Shown here: positions 55,701-59,153 of the stretch, piece by piece
How positions within the stretch are numbered: the first letter of the stretch is position 1
How the letters are laid out: each line of letters begins with the position of its first letter
NCBI RefSeq assembly: GCF_000003815.2
Contig: NC_049980.1
Span: 32,637,212-32,701,211, forward strand
Source of the DNA: Branchiostoma floridae
Lineage: Eukaryota; Chordata; Leptocardii; Amphioxiformes; Branchiostomatidae
Direction: 5' to 3'
DNA: 64,000 bases
The notes under the pieces: model-generated
Database searches by the model: none
The model's input: the letters and a program-made list of their open reading frames with translations, nothing else
What the model was told of the DNA's origin: nothing
Position numbers and translations under genes: made by a program

Positions 55701-57026
55701 TTCTACTTTTCCGCAATGACTTTTTTCAGGACTATTCGTCCTTTAGGCAGAAGTAAAACTTCCAAAAAGTAAATAATGATGCTGTTACTGTAACTATTGA
55801 AACGTTTGCGATGGTTTTGTTTTCAGTTTTTGTGGTGACCTGCGACACAGCAAATTTGTGAAGAGTGTTCGATACCTTCAATACTCCAGACATCGTCTTC
55901 GGAGTAATTTTTGCAGACTGAGGAAATTTCTTTGAACAGATAACATTTCACAACTGGACATGCACATTCATTTATTTTAACAAATTCATATCTGGATGTC
56001 AAATACAAATGACTGAGGCAGTTTCTCTTTCCGCAATGACTTTTTTCAGGACTATTCGTCCTTTAAGCAGAAGTAAAACTTCCAAAAAGTAAATAATGAT
56101 GCTGATACTGTAACTCTCAAAATGTTGGCGATGGTTTTGTTTTCACAGTTTTTGTGGTGACCTGCGACATAAAATGAAATCGAGACACAGCACATTTGTG
56201 AAGAGTGTTCGATAACTTAAATAGTTTTCGGAAGAACATCTGCGGAGGGAAATCTTTTAGTCAAACTCAAAGTCAAAGAAACTCTTTCTAGATAACGTTT
56301 CACAACACTGGACATCAACTTACTTTTATATCTAGCTGTCAATAACAAATAGCCGAGGCAGTTTCTTTATTCCTTAATTACTTATATTCAGCCCTGTATT
56401 CAGGTGTATACAAAACAACTTCTACATAACTAAAGATGCGAATATCCTAGTTCTTTAAGTTACTAAGTTTTAAGGTGGAGATGTAGGTCTGCTTCGTGTA
56501 GAACTGCCCAGTACACAGGACACTGATTTGCATCACAAAGGACAGTAACTTTTCCTATGGTATTGTCCTACCGTAGGAACTAGCCAAACATGATTTTGAT
56601 ATGTGTGACATTTGCATACGATCCTTAAATGATTTGTGACTTTGATATGTTTGTTTGCTTGTTTGTTTTAGGATCTCCACCACTATTTTTATACAGTCCG
56701 CAATAATTCATATACAATAAAATGAAACATAAGCAACAAAACTGTACAATTTGTGAACAGAAAAAATAACAAAATCAACCCTTTATTGTACTTTATTATA
56801 TGTGGTAATTCATTCCAGTTATGCTGAAGTGAGATGTCACTCAAAATATCCAATAATTTTTTCATCCAGTTATAGAGATTGAATTGTACATTTGAATATG
56901 ATGCATGAAACATGATAAAAGGAGATTTGAAGTACCTTGTTCTCTCCAGGTCGGCAGTTTTGCTGTCCAGATCTCTGTTCTTCTGTTCCAGCTGCCGGTC
57001 AGAGGAAGTCAGTCTCTCCTTCATGT
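7822..57026 (-). CDS. CNTLN: Centlein (CNTLN), 20 internal exons of a split gene; both protein ends missing from the window
   Basis: Centlein is a long coiled-coil centrosomal protein; in vertebrates it bridges C-Nap1 and Cep68 and helps hold centrosomes together. Twenty exons (57026 down to 7822) have splice signals and consistent phase at all 19 joins, giving 783 codons with no stop. Recognition rests on blocks I know from vertebrate centlein, in the same order: a DTQKVLRNQED block, a SLSP block, RSDP...QQEDSD then WNELTYFRQEN, MNLQEEVDLLKVQ, a STP-K block, a DEWEEMS acidic block, and VASLQQQ...TRQT. The protein is rich in Glu, Lys, Gln and Leu with heptads, as expected of coiled coils. Human centlein is about 1400 residues, so this is roughly the middle half. 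Missing: the amino terminus (right of 57026) and the last third (after 7822). Paralogues or assembly error are possible, but the identity of the family seems secure. Confidence 0.93.
8489..8719 (-). CDS. CNTLN: CNTLN exon s
   Basis: 231 bases, 77 codons, phase 0/0. Acceptor TTTCCAAG, donor CAACAG|GTACCG. Encodes a Ser/Thr/Glu-rich segment, then a basic Arg/Gly/Pro-rich linker, ending VASLQQQ. The GC content is clearly higher than in neighbouring introns. Confidence 0.88.
9134..9236 (-). CDS. CNTLN: CNTLN exon r
   Basis: 103 bases (1 + 34 codons). Acceptor CTCTCAG, donor AAAACT|GTGAGT. Encodes ANESTDELTGGEMTGESLGQ then LIVSAARSGAGRKT, matching the centlein TLGTIIVE region after the acidic block. 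Confidence 0.9.
9237..10007. other. CNTLN intron without recognisable content
   Basis: No repeat end, exon or RNA gene was recognised. Confidence 0.5.
10008..10099 (-). CDS. CNTLN: CNTLN exon q, acidic block
   Basis: 92 bases (30 codons + 2). Acceptor CCCCACAG, donor AACAAG|GTAAAT. Encodes HQKFLNKSIEQMSELFDGFE then GDEWEEMSTT, matching the vertebrate block with GWEDVSESSS. Confidence 0.92.
10571..10905. repeat. Duplicated exon p junction flanking a LINE fragment
   Basis: GGCAAACCTTTTTGACA and about 65 surrounding bases occur at 10571-10635 and 10838-10905. The second is the real end of exon p with donor; the first is a diverged copy. Confidence 0.85.
10636..10830 (-). mobile_element. Retrotransposon ORF fragment beside CNTLN exon p
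   Basis: A minus frame encodes ASETWAMSAEDLRRLVRCDN and RLGLHSLHDILRYNRLGWYG, the after-RT segment of a LINE (usually G/ASETW...RLRWFGH). It carries neither end of an element. It is bracketed by two copies of the CNTLN exon p donor junction (about 10571-10635 and 10838-10905). Confidence 0.8.
10870..11176 (-). CDS. CNTLN: CNTLN exon p (largest, 102 codons)
   Basis: 307 bases (1 + 102 codons). Acceptor CTTCACAG, donor AAAAAG|GTTTGCC (non-consensus after GT). Encodes a long coiled coil (TLRNEVNQLRKELSDHREET onward) ending in a basic segment KMRVRLAINSAKTSAKSSVK. The basic end matches the centlein segment before the acidic DGWED block. A copy of the exon end with its donor lies at about 10600-10636. 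Confidence 0.92.
11716..11837 (-). CDS. CNTLN: CNTLN exon o
   Basis: 122 bases (40 codons + 2). Acceptor CAATTTAG, donor AAAAG|GTAGGA. Encodes NKTLEKRLKNLEKENKELTS and on to KESLVKEK, a strongly heptad coiled coil. Confidence 0.92.
12366..12735. mobile_element. MITE family 3 with an 8-base target duplication
   Basis: Left end GCCCAATCTATACACAGTTT, and the reverse complement of the right end reads GGCACGATCTAGACACAGTT; TAAGTAAG flanks at 12358-12365 and 12736-12743. Eight-base duplications suit hAT-like elements (inference). It sits 6 bases downstream of the donor of CNTLN exon 12750-12862. The 141-codon minus frame through it and the exon is not a real protein. Confidence 0.82.
12750..12862 (-). 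CDS. CNTLN: CNTLN exon n
   Basis: 113 bases (2 + 37 codons). Acceptor TTTCTGCAG, donor GAAAG|GTCCAG. Encodes ELMFQLAERDLASRSGGHAT then STPRKKSVADELQEALRK, matching the centlein STPEK block. The donor is weak, and a MITE sits 6 bases into the intron. Confidence 0.9.
13425..13565. repeat. Dispersed repeat, copy 1
   Basis: ACTTCAGAACGGAAACTTGC and TTGTGTTGGAAGAAAATTTA; shared with 29160-29430, where the two parts are further apart. Confidence 0.65.
13572..13830 (+). repeat. 5S rRNA-derived SINE (SINE3-like)
   Basis: The first 119 bases follow 5S rRNA: GCTACGGCC start, GAAGTTAAGCAACGTGC (box A region), TTGGATGGGAGGTC (box C) and an end like GCTGTAGTCC. It carries several substitutions against functional 5S. 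It then continues into a body with GGGACGTAAAACGGGGTCC, shared with SINEs. Hence a retroposed 5S-headed SINE rather than a gene. Confidence 0.75.
14105..14766. repeat. 60-base tandem array, about 11 units, next to the CNTLN exon m donor
   Basis: The unit contains GGATCTGCTTGGAGGCTTCA and TCCTCTGCCGGCTTTTGATA with few differences between copies. It ends 10 bases before the exon m donor. An inverted partial copy (AATCTCCAAGCAGATCCTAT) lies at 13999-14018. Confidence 0.93.
14777..14877 (-). CDS. CNTLN: CNTLN exon m
   Basis: 101 bases (1 + 33 codons + 1). Acceptor TTGTGCAG, donor GGAAG|GTGAGAC. Encodes MNLQEEVDLLKVQVSQQEAS and VNDLTNMLQQERE, continuing the WNEL block exactly as in vertebrate centlein. 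The donor is followed almost at once by a 60-base tandem array. Confidence 0.95.
15354..15545. repeat. Two-copy tandem repeat, about 120 bases
   Basis: TGTACAAGG...GGGATCTTT(C/G)AAAATTGCC...CAGGCGACATGTATC occurs twice, each followed by AAACAAAC. It abuts the exon-l array on its left. Confidence 0.8.
15561..16148. repeat. Tandem copies of the CNTLN exon l end plus donor
   Basis: Seven exon-like segments (ATGAG starts near 15561, 15650, 15738, 15834, 15922, 16014 and the real exon at 16102), spaced 88-96 bases. Each carries about 56 bases of exon, the donor region and a (CAAA)n tract. Five, including the real one, keep a GT donor; the one at 15650 has CT. The false copies have no acceptor. 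The unit length is not a multiple of 3. Confidence 0.95.
16093..16215 (-). CDS. CNTLN: CNTLN exon l, WNEL block
   Basis: 123 bases (1 + 40 codons + 2). Acceptor CCCCTGCAG, donor GGACAG|GTCAGG. Encodes SGKRAKARRSDPRSLQQEDS then DTVWNELTYFRQENKKLMLD. This is the most diagnostic centlein block. The last 56 bases of the exon with the donor are copied six more times downstream (15561-16070). Confidence 0.95.
16237..16579. mobile_element. MITE family 1, copy 2
   Basis: Ends CAGGGTTGAACAAGTCC and (reversed) CAGGGTTGGACAAGTTTTC; target duplication CAAGG at 16232-16236 and 16580-16584. It starts 21 bases upstream of the acceptor-side edge of CNTLN exon 16093-16215. Confidence 0.88.
16621..16715 (+). 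repeat. 5S-derived fragment
   Basis: GTCTACCGCC start, GAAGTTAAGCAACGTGCAG and TACTTGGATGGGAGACC are present, then similarity ends. About 95 bases, a truncated relative of 13572. Confidence 0.75.
16845..16963 (-). CDS. CNTLN: CNTLN exon k
   Basis: 119 bases (39 codons + 2). Acceptor CATTTCAG, donor GAGAA|GTAAGA. Encodes DNELSELKKAHDNRLNRLRA and onward through ILKEQVKTYEEHE. Matches the centlein block NDELRDAHEKR...VKEQLKQWEE in layout. Confidence 0.93.
17270..17598 (-). repeat. tRNA-derived SINE, well preserved
   Basis: Minus-strand head: A box GTAGCACAGTGGTAGTG (17590-17574) and a perfect B box GGTTCGAATCC (17546-17536), followed by the shared body (AAAGGCACTTTACACGAC..., GGACGTTAAATGGAGG). 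The body continues well past a tRNA length, so it is a SINE and not a tRNA gene. Confidence 0.85.
17690..17890 (+). repeat. SINE-like tail
   Basis: Contains GGACGGGACGTTAAGCCATGG and the end CAATTAACCAATAAATGC. The GGGACGT(T/A)AA segment is shared with the 5S-headed SINE at 13572. No head recognised. Confidence 0.45.
17980..18114 (-). CDS. CNTLN: CNTLN exon j, SLSP region
   Basis: 135 bases, 45 codons, phase 0/0. Acceptor TTCTTTAAG, donor CTAAAG|GTAAGG. Encodes a Gly/Arg-rich start with RARSLSPNRK, then a coiled coil (IEQQRRLDTAEKKAADLLKK). The SRSLSP motif followed by a coiled coil is shared with vertebrate centlein. A MITE is inserted 10 bases upstream of the acceptor. Confidence 0.92.
18125..18466. 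mobile_element. MITE family 1, copy 3
   Basis: Ends CAGGGTTTAAG and (reversed) CAGGATTGGACAAGTCC; AAGAAG at 18119-18124 and 18467-18472. It lies 10 bases upstream of the start of CNTLN exon 17980-18114, so its end supplies the branch-point region of that intron. Contains a run of about 17 T near 18226-18243. Confidence 0.85.
18522..18574. repeat. Hairpin
   Basis: CTGGCTCAATCCTGTCTCTT and its near-complement AAAAGGATTGAGCCAG fold into 26-base arms with a 1-2 base loop and a few mismatches. Probably a collapsed MITE; in a CNTLN intron. Confidence 0.7.
19045..19114 (-). CDS. CNTLN: CNTLN exon i
   Basis: 70 bases (1 + 23 codons). Acceptor TTTATGCAG, donor GGAAG|GTAACG. Encodes QLKNLEKGVATSAGTSPLQR plus GRK, a Ser/Thr/Pro linker before the basic SLSP region. 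Phases agree on both sides. Confidence 0.87.
19195..19320. repeat. Dispersed repeat, copy 1
   Basis: CAGTGTCACTGACGAAA, GAAACATCTGACCATTTCC and CATATCCAGTTGTTTGAGTA; matches 27600-27725. The layout recalls the flank of Penelope-like elements, unproven. Confidence 0.7.
19369..19468. other. Assembly gap, 100 N
   Basis: Exactly 100 N, a placeholder length. It lies in the intron between CNTLN exons h and i, whose phases still match, so no coding exon need be missing there. Confidence 1.
19622..19692. repeat. Short tandem repeat next to exon h
   Basis: GTAGTGAGTCTTAAAAAGTA / TTGAGTCTTAAAAAG, four units of about 17 bases. Confidence 0.85.
19722..19822 (-). CDS. CNTLN: CNTLN exon h
   Basis: 101 bases (33 codons + 2). 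Acceptor TTTCCCAG, donor AACAG|GTGACG. Encodes DTQVTTGSIQLECRLESQET then IQLLKDKLRERN. The first 28 bases of the exon, with the acceptor, are repeated twice more in the upstream intron. Confidence 0.9.
19795..20070. repeat. Tandem copies of the CNTLN exon h start plus acceptor
   Basis: CACTCCAGCTGTATGGAGC through GTCCTGGGAAAC starts at 19795 (inside the exon), 19885 and 20006, spacing 90 and 121 bases. Each extra copy keeps 28 bases of exon and the acceptor CCCAG, followed by a (CAAA)n tract. Confidence 0.93.
20110..20190 (+). repeat. tRNA-like SINE head fragment
   Basis: CTGGGTTCGAAACCCTGGG (B box) followed by GTGCCCTTGCACGGGAAAGG, the start of the same SINE body, on the plus strand. No A box preserved. 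Confidence 0.55.
20833..20950 (+). mobile_element. LINE ORF2 fragment
   Basis: A plus frame encodes TFRRSIDYCLHNVWNSLPPD then IASFKTLLISN and a stop. The WNSLP...SFK pattern is the usual carboxy end of CR1/jockey reverse transcriptase genes. No 5' part nearby. Confidence 0.7.
21114..21157 (-). CDS. CNTLN: CNTLN exon g (44 bases)
   Basis: 44 bases (2 + 14 codons). Acceptor TTCATAG, donor GAAGAG|GTAAAGG. Encodes TQNQLLFIEVMKEE. The acceptor two bases upstream of another AG is chosen because only it joins in frame to exon f (split Glu codon). Confidence 0.82.
21330..21465 (+). mobile_element. Retroelement carboxy-terminal fragment, frameshifted
   Basis: A plus strand frame gives REAIHIMGLHPQRRG and, after a frameshift, YHRLPATYDPLHDVTGLLNP with a stop. 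EAI-I..P.-NRDGG-Y-LP-TYD is common at the end of Penelope-like or LINE proteins. A degenerate copy. Confidence 0.5.
21589..22065. mobile_element. Tc1/mariner-like non-autonomous element
   Basis: Ends CAGTCAAACCTGTCTATAGC and (reversed) CAGTCAAACCTGTATTAGC, each continuing into GGCCAC, flanked by TA on both sides (21587-21588 and 22066-22067). The interior repeats GGCCACTATAG motifs. The short plus frames here are not genes. Related ends seed arrays at 46978-47520 and 52440-53400. Confidence 0.75.
22240..23230. repeat. Diverged tandem array (about 185 bases) straddling exon f
   Basis: GACAGTTTGC(A/G)(C/A)ATTGATTT, GCTTTCATCTGATTCTAT and AAATGGCCATCC-type segments recur near 22530, 22660, 22840, 23000 and 23170. 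The intron start after the exon f donor (22240-22266) belongs to the same unit. Confidence 0.7.
22267..22387 (-). CDS. CNTLN: CNTLN exon f, with a proline run
   Basis: 121 bases (40 codons + 1). Acceptor GCTCAG, donor GCCGCAG|GTAAAAC. Encodes LTYAMYEQEHYMCIDAAVTN then a Pro-rich stretch (APPPPSIPDP). The prolines come from a run of eight C, prone to slippage. The phase fits both neighbours. It is less coiled-coil than its neighbours and is the least certain exon by homology, but frame and splice signals agree. Confidence 0.78.
23635..25170. repeat. About 330-base tandem repeat, five units
   Basis: TCCAAGTCCCTCATCCTTCC / CCATTTCAC / GGATACTGGCAGTACTCCCA / TTAGCAGTTGCAGAAAAGAA recur from about 23640, 23990, 24330, 24620 and 24970. 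No frame is preserved across units. Confidence 0.88.
25224..25531. mobile_element. MITE family 1, copy 4
   Basis: Ends CAGGGTTTAACAAGTTTTC and (reversed) CAGGGTTGGACAAGTCC; perfect target duplication TGTTC at 25219-25223 and 25532-25536. Located in a CNTLN intron. Confidence 0.88.
25563..25820 (-). repeat. tRNA-derived SINE, second copy
   Basis: Same body as 17270-17598 (GAGTGAAGTGAGGAAAGT, AAGTGCCTTTCC on the plus strand). B box degenerate (GGGTTTGAATCC at 25814-25803, minus). Confidence 0.75.
26100..26547 (+). mobile_element. LINE 3' end with CATT repeat tail
   Basis: A plus frame ending at TAG near 26281 encodes DTRNKHLLATIETRTNCYKN and MVNLLNGL, the last residues of a CR1-like ORF2. An untranslated region follows with AATAAAACC and then ATTCATTCATTCATTCAT at 26530-26547. 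Confidence 0.7.
26946..27075. repeat. Three tandem copies of the CNTLN exon e donor junction
   Basis: TTACCTGATCCC starts at 26946, 26995 and 27044, an exact 49-base period. Each unit holds about 28 bases of exon end, the donor and about 20 intron bases. Confidence 0.95.
27048..27158 (-). CDS. CNTLN: CNTLN exon e
   Basis: 111 bases, 37 codons, phase 0/0. Acceptor AATCTTCAG, donor GATCAG|GTAAGG. Encodes ELVADLRERDELILELRDSL and onward to HPRDQ. Two extra copies of the exon end with its donor lie downstream at 49-base spacing, so the donor choice is ambiguous in principle. The nearest donor keeps phase 0 with the next exon; the others shift frame. Confidence 0.88.
27600..27725. repeat. Dispersed repeat, copy 2
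   Basis: CAGTGTCACTGACAAAGG, GAAACGTCTGACCGTTTCC and CATATCCAGTTGCTTGAGTA; the same family as 19195-19320. Confidence 0.7.
28529..29014. repeat. 20-base minisatellite, about 24 units, derived from the exon d junction
   Basis: The unit on the minus strand is AACAACAGGCAACCACGCCT; the real junction is AACATCAG|GTAACCACGCCT. Two base changes, one of which turns the donor GT into GC. At least one unit (near 28831) has GT again. Confidence 0.95.
29015..29086 (-). CDS. CNTLN: CNTLN exon d
   Basis: 72 bases, 24 codons, phase 0 at both ends. Acceptor ATCCCCAG, donor ACATCAG|GTAACC. Encodes MYAELSVQFNALQAAEVELR and four more residues. Directly after the donor the intron turns into a 20-base minisatellite whose unit copies this exon-intron junction. 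Confidence 0.9.
29160..29435. repeat. Dispersed repeat, copy 2
   Basis: ACTTCAGAACGTAAACTCGC and TTGTGTTGGAAGAAAGTTTA; the same family as 13425-13565, with about 120 extra bases between. Confidence 0.65.
29549..29612. repeat. S segment, left end copy
   Basis: 64 bases identical to 30283-30346. Its left neighbour differs from that of the inner copy, so the identity starts sharply at AGTACC. Confidence 0.9.
30211..30346. repeat. Joined F+S segment
   Basis: F (30211-30282) and S (30283-30346) are contiguous here; F recurs at 36185-36256 and S at 29549-29612. Confidence 0.9.
31691..31731. repeat. Poly-T tract
   Basis: About 40 T in a row; other long T runs in this intron are near 29667-29690 and 30090-30130. 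Could be poly-A tails of minus-strand retroposed pieces; no element body was identified. Confidence 0.9.
34540..35130. repeat. 58-base tandem array, about 10 units
   Basis: TTCGGGGAGCACCAATTAAG and CCTACCCGGTAAGTTTACAC recur with a 58-base period (34632, 34690, 34748, 34806 ...), shortening to about 52 near the right end. Lies inside the split-repeat structure. Confidence 0.93.
36185..36256. repeat. F segment, right end copy
   Basis: 72 bases identical to 30211-30282. The identity stops at CGGGAC, exactly the base where the S segment begins in the joined copy. Confidence 0.9.
37040..38280. repeat. About 300-base tandem repeat, four units
   Basis: GATGAGTTGTTACYRCAGGA, TGTCCAATATTTCATAC and GTTTTTGCTTAATGTTATA recur near 37090, 37370, 37680 and 37990. 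The last unit is interrupted by a 120-base insert (38101-38224) with inverted ends AATGATACAAT/ATTGTATCATT. Confidence 0.85.
38520..41430. other. Intronic stretch, GC-richer and low in repeats
   Basis: About 39770-40900 is visibly GC-richer, CpG-containing and free of the arrays seen on both sides. No exon with matching phase. Might contain regulatory elements (inference only). Confidence 0.35.
41440..42850. repeat. Diverged, interrupted tandem repeat (150-200 bases)
   Basis: AATGTACTAAC(A/G)AAGTTTGG, AAGTACCACAGTCAAAG and GTGCTTGATTTGC recur near 41450, 41510, 41715, 41830, 42620 and 42775. The block 41940-42600 is unrelated and looks inserted. Confidence 0.7.
42068..42147 (-). repeat. tRNA-like segment
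   Basis: The minus strand reads ACTGGCTCAGTGGGATTA (A-box like) and GGGATCGAATCCGTGGACAG (B-box like), about 45 bases apart. No clean cloverleaf was drawn; it may be a SINE head or a tRNA pseudogene. Confidence 0.4.
42990..44271. mobile_element. Longer copy of the same inverted-repeat element (family 2)
   Basis: The ends AGCCTGGGTACCATCCAGGT (left) and its reverse complement at 44252-44271 form a terminal inverted repeat of about 31 bases with one mismatch. The left 330 bases align with 1629-1930. The middle (about 43330-44140) has no open frame resembling a transposase. No clear target duplication. It could be a non-autonomous element with a nested insertion. Confidence 0.65.
44491..44852. 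mobile_element. PIF/Harbinger-like MITE
   Basis: Terminal inverted repeats of about 30 bases (GGCTTAGGTCACATATTC at left; AGCTTAGGTCACATTTCC as the reverse complement of the right end), flanked by TTA on both sides (44488-44490 and 44853-44855). The three-base TTA duplication fits the Harbinger group (inference). No transposase. Confidence 0.72.
44900..46247 (-). mobile_element. CR1/jockey-type LINE, 5'-truncated insertion with poly-A and target duplication
   Basis: A minus frame (46244-45257) encodes the reverse transcriptase thumb (RTLEILYKTMIRPLLEYADV) and the carboxy end with a zinc-finger-like CKCGHHNESTIHYFLHC. A 3' untranslated part ends in AATAAA and a poly-A tract (T run at 44898-44913 on the plus strand). 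TGCTATCCCTT occurs at 44889-44899 and again at 46248-46258 as an 11-base target duplication. The frame is open (about 320 codons), so this is a recent copy. It lies in the 17-kb CNTLN intron, in sense with the gene. Confidence 0.92.
46519..46571 (-). CDS. CNTLN: CNTLN exon c
   Basis: 53 bases (2 + 17 codons). Acceptor CCTCCAG, donor CAGAAG|GTGAGG. Encodes LRNQEDAHNFEATSYQK, matching the centlein VLRNQED...SYQKLY block. The following intron is about 17.4 kb, the longest in the visible gene. Confidence 0.93.
46768..46877 (-). CDS. CNTLN: CNTLN exon b
   Basis: 110 bases (1 + 36 codons + 1). Acceptor CCCGCAG, donor AGAAGG|GTGAGAC. Encodes KDLADLQNTHRLCSEQ...LQALQLDTQK; the split Val codon is completed in the next exon. 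The LQALQLDTQKV stretch is one of the best centlein matches. Confidence 0.92.
46978..47520. repeat. 57-base satellite with a 171-base higher-order period
   Basis: About ten units of CAGTCAAACCTGTACAAGTG...CACCTCTACATAAGGACCAC...CTGGCCATTGA. The sequence at 47091 recurs at 47262 (three units). Because 57 is a multiple of 3, long open frames appear on both strands; they are not genes. The unit matches the ends of the Tc1/mariner-like element. Confidence 0.93.
48395..48790 (+). mobile_element. LINE 3' fragment
   Basis: A plus frame to TAG at 48688-48690 encodes RICQFCNLNKVEDESHFLLD and a further 75 residues, the cysteine/histidine carboxy end of CR1/L2-like LINEs. It ends near AATAAAGGTTATTA. 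It is homologous to the minus copy at 6655-7110. Confidence 0.85.
48800..52160. other. Intronic stretch, GC-richer, largely single-copy
   Basis: No exon, MITE or array recognised. Several blocks (about 49030-50420 and 50800-52130) differ in composition from flanking AT-rich DNA. Confidence 0.35.
52165..52415 (-). repeat. tRNA-derived SINE, third copy
   Basis: Shares TTTATTTAACGTCCTGTCCG, GAGTGAAGTGGGGAAAGT and AAGTGCCTATCCAAAGGGC with the other two copies; a B box-like GGGTTCAAACCC on the minus strand at about 52368-52357. Confidence 0.75.
52440..53400. repeat. About 187-base tandem repeat, five units
   Basis: GATACTGAAACTGACAAGAC, CAAAACAGCCCAAGAAGAC and GGACAGTATGTCATATAGGA recur with little change. 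CAGTCAAAACAGCCCAAGAA and the closing GCAGGTTTGACAGTA link it to the CAGTCAAACCTG element family. Confidence 0.9.
54020..54720. repeat. About 350-base duplication
   Basis: GATGTGAGCCTTGAAA and TCTCTTGTCTTTCATGGCTT and AGAGATATTAGCGGTATAAA each occur twice, about 345-360 bases apart. Confidence 0.85.
55500..56400. repeat. About 350-base tandem repeat, three units
   Basis: GAAGAGTGTTCGATA occurs at 55508, 55860 and 56200; TTTTTTCAGGACTATTCGTC and CCAAAAAGTAAATAATGATG at 55720 and 56040. The third unit is partial. Confidence 0.87.
56936..57026 (-). CDS. CNTLN: CNTLN exon a (most upstream found)
   Basis: 91 bases: 2 bases finishing a codon, 29 codons, then AG of a split Arg codon. The acceptor is a TGTGCAG just right of 57026 and the donor AACAAG|GTACTT ends at 56935. 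It encodes MKERLTSSDRQ...KTADLERT, a charged coiled coil. The split Arg is completed by G at the next exon (46877). An ATG lies at the second codon, but a clean acceptor precedes it, so this is read as internal rather than as the start. Confidence 0.85.
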
Positions 57027-57076
57027 CTGCACACTATAACGGTACAGGGTAAAAAAGTAAAGTCATTACATTCGCC

Positions 57077-57428
57077 CAAGGCTCAAAATTCATTTTTGGG
57101 ATTAGGTGCATTGGTGTACCAAGCTTAAAAAATTGGGTGCACCAAAAATTTTTTGGGTGCACCACTTAAAATTAAGTAGAATGTCAGAAAAACCTAATAA
57201 TAAAACTTAGTTACAAGCTATCAAATCCTTAAACAAGTACCATGACAGACATTTTTATTATCTTTCTAACACTAAGATGTCAAGAATATGATGTATACTA
57301 GTGTACTTTGATATCTTTACATACATAAGCCTATGAAAATATTTGAGTGCACCCTGTGCACCCACAGAAAATAATTGGGTACACAGCTCCAATTTTGGGT
57401 GCACCTGCACCCAGTATTTCGAGCCCTG
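57077..57428. mobile_element. hAT-like MITE (family 4)
   Basis: Ends CAAGGCTCAAAATTC and (reversed) CAGGGCTCGAAATACTGGG; flanks CATTCGCC (57069-57076) and CCTTCGCC (57429-57436) are a 7/8 target duplication. Contains GGTGCACC segments in both orientations. CAGGG-type ends with 8-base duplications are typical of hAT elements. Confidence 0.78.
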
Positions 57429-57439
57429 CCTTCGCCAGA

Positions 57440-57640
57440 ACGTTATATTTGAAGTGTGTCTGTGTGTCACAGCATAACTCTTGGAGCCTTGGATGGATCC
57501 TGTGATACTTGTTTGGTGGGTAGGGATTAGGAAAACAAGGTCAAGTTCGATAATGCCGCCCCTCCCCTAGCAGCTTGCTAAGGTACTGCAGCTGAAATGC
57601 CCTTTTTGATCCCCTACCGACTTTTTGTTGAACTGCAGGT
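57440..57640. repeat. Dispersed repeat, copy 1
   Basis: GCATAACTC...GAGCCTTGGATGGATCCTG...AGGAAAACAAGGTCAAGTTC, shared with 62965-63150. Confidence 0.8.
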
Positions 57641-58840
57641 GCCAATTTCCTTTCCTTTTAATGGGAATAACTCGAGCACGTGTTGATGGATCGTCATGAT
57701 TTTTGGTAAGTGAATGCTTATATTCTGCAGAATTCACAAAATACAGGGTTGAACATTCAAATAAGGCCACACCAATCTAATTTGTTGGTTCTCAGATTTT
57801 AGATGGATAAAATAATATGCTTTAATAAATGGAAAAAAATAATGAGAACAAAGCCAGAGAAACAGATTCATGCCTTGGTGCACTTACTTTATTCAGAACT
57901 AAATACTGTGTTCAAGTTTTCCTCCATGCCAGTTACTTTTTTGATGTCTGCTTGCTATATTTTCACTTTAAAAATCCGAGAACCAACAAATTAAGATGGT
58001 CTGGTCTCTAATGAACATTTTCCTAATCAAACAGTATAGTCCAGAAGTGAAAACTTTAAGCGATCTTGGAAAGTGCAAGAAAGTGACAGCCAAAGCCGCT
58101 ACATGGCCACATGCAGGACTGACTCCCACTACTATTATCAATATATCAAAGAAATGGATTATTTTGATCATCATATTTGGCAAAACAAGTTTACAACTGT
58201 ACTGCCTTGAATGTGGAATGTTGTAAAAGGTTAATATATTGCTTGAAGTAAATGAAATTTTGATAAGAAACATTATTGTCATAATTATATTCCTCACAAC
58301 ATGGTACGGTCACCCTTCTTCTGTGGCTCCAAATGTAGAGTTACAATCATTATGATAACTGTACATGTAAGTTATACAGACAAACTGTACATTGTGTCAA
58401 GTGACCACTTCTACATAACGTTCACCTGGACAATGCAACCACTTTTTTGGCGTTCCCTTAGATAATGTTTCCCATTGACACAAGCTAATATAAGAGTCCA
58501 ATGTCTATAGTGACCACCCATCCACACAGACCAGGTTTTGTTGGTCTTCTAAGTGGTATTTTTCTAAGGTAGTCTTACTCCAGTTATACACAGTCTTGTA
58601 GAAGTTGTCAGAAAGTTATGAGGATCCTTACAAGGATTGATCTTTTTGAACAAAAACAAAATACATAATATGTGTAATGAAATACATGCTTGTTCCTGGT
58701 GGCACAGTCACACAAGCATTAAGAATGTTCATCAGTCTGCCAAGTGGTCTTCTTGGGCAGTTTTGACTTTATTTTTATTTAGTCAGTAGACTTATGGAGG
58801 TTGTTAGAAGATAGATCATCTCAGACCCTCATAAGAATTG

Positions 58841-59153
58841 CAGGGATAAACAAGTCCACTAGCCCTATAGTCCCGGGCAAGTGAAAATGCCAATCGGGCA
58901 AGTGCATGTCCTTCCCCACTTGCCCGATCGGACAAGTTAGCTTTTCTACATTGAGTGAGATTTTGATGTGCTTGCTACTTTTCAAAGTCATGGCATCAAG
59001 CATTGATTAACACAGAAAATAGAGCCAATAACAAAAACTCCATTGAAGGCCATGAATATAGATAGAAAAATGTCATTTACATTTCGGGCAAGTAAATTTT
59101 TTAAGTACTTGCCCGATAGGACAAGTCAATTTTAGAAAACTTGTCCAACCCTG
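58841..59153. mobile_element. MITE family 1, copy 5
   Basis: Ends CAGGGATAAACAAGTCC and (reversed) CAGGGTTGGACAAGTTTTC; perfect target duplication AATTG at 58836-58840 and 59154-59158. Orientation is opposite to copies 1 and 4. Confidence 0.88.
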
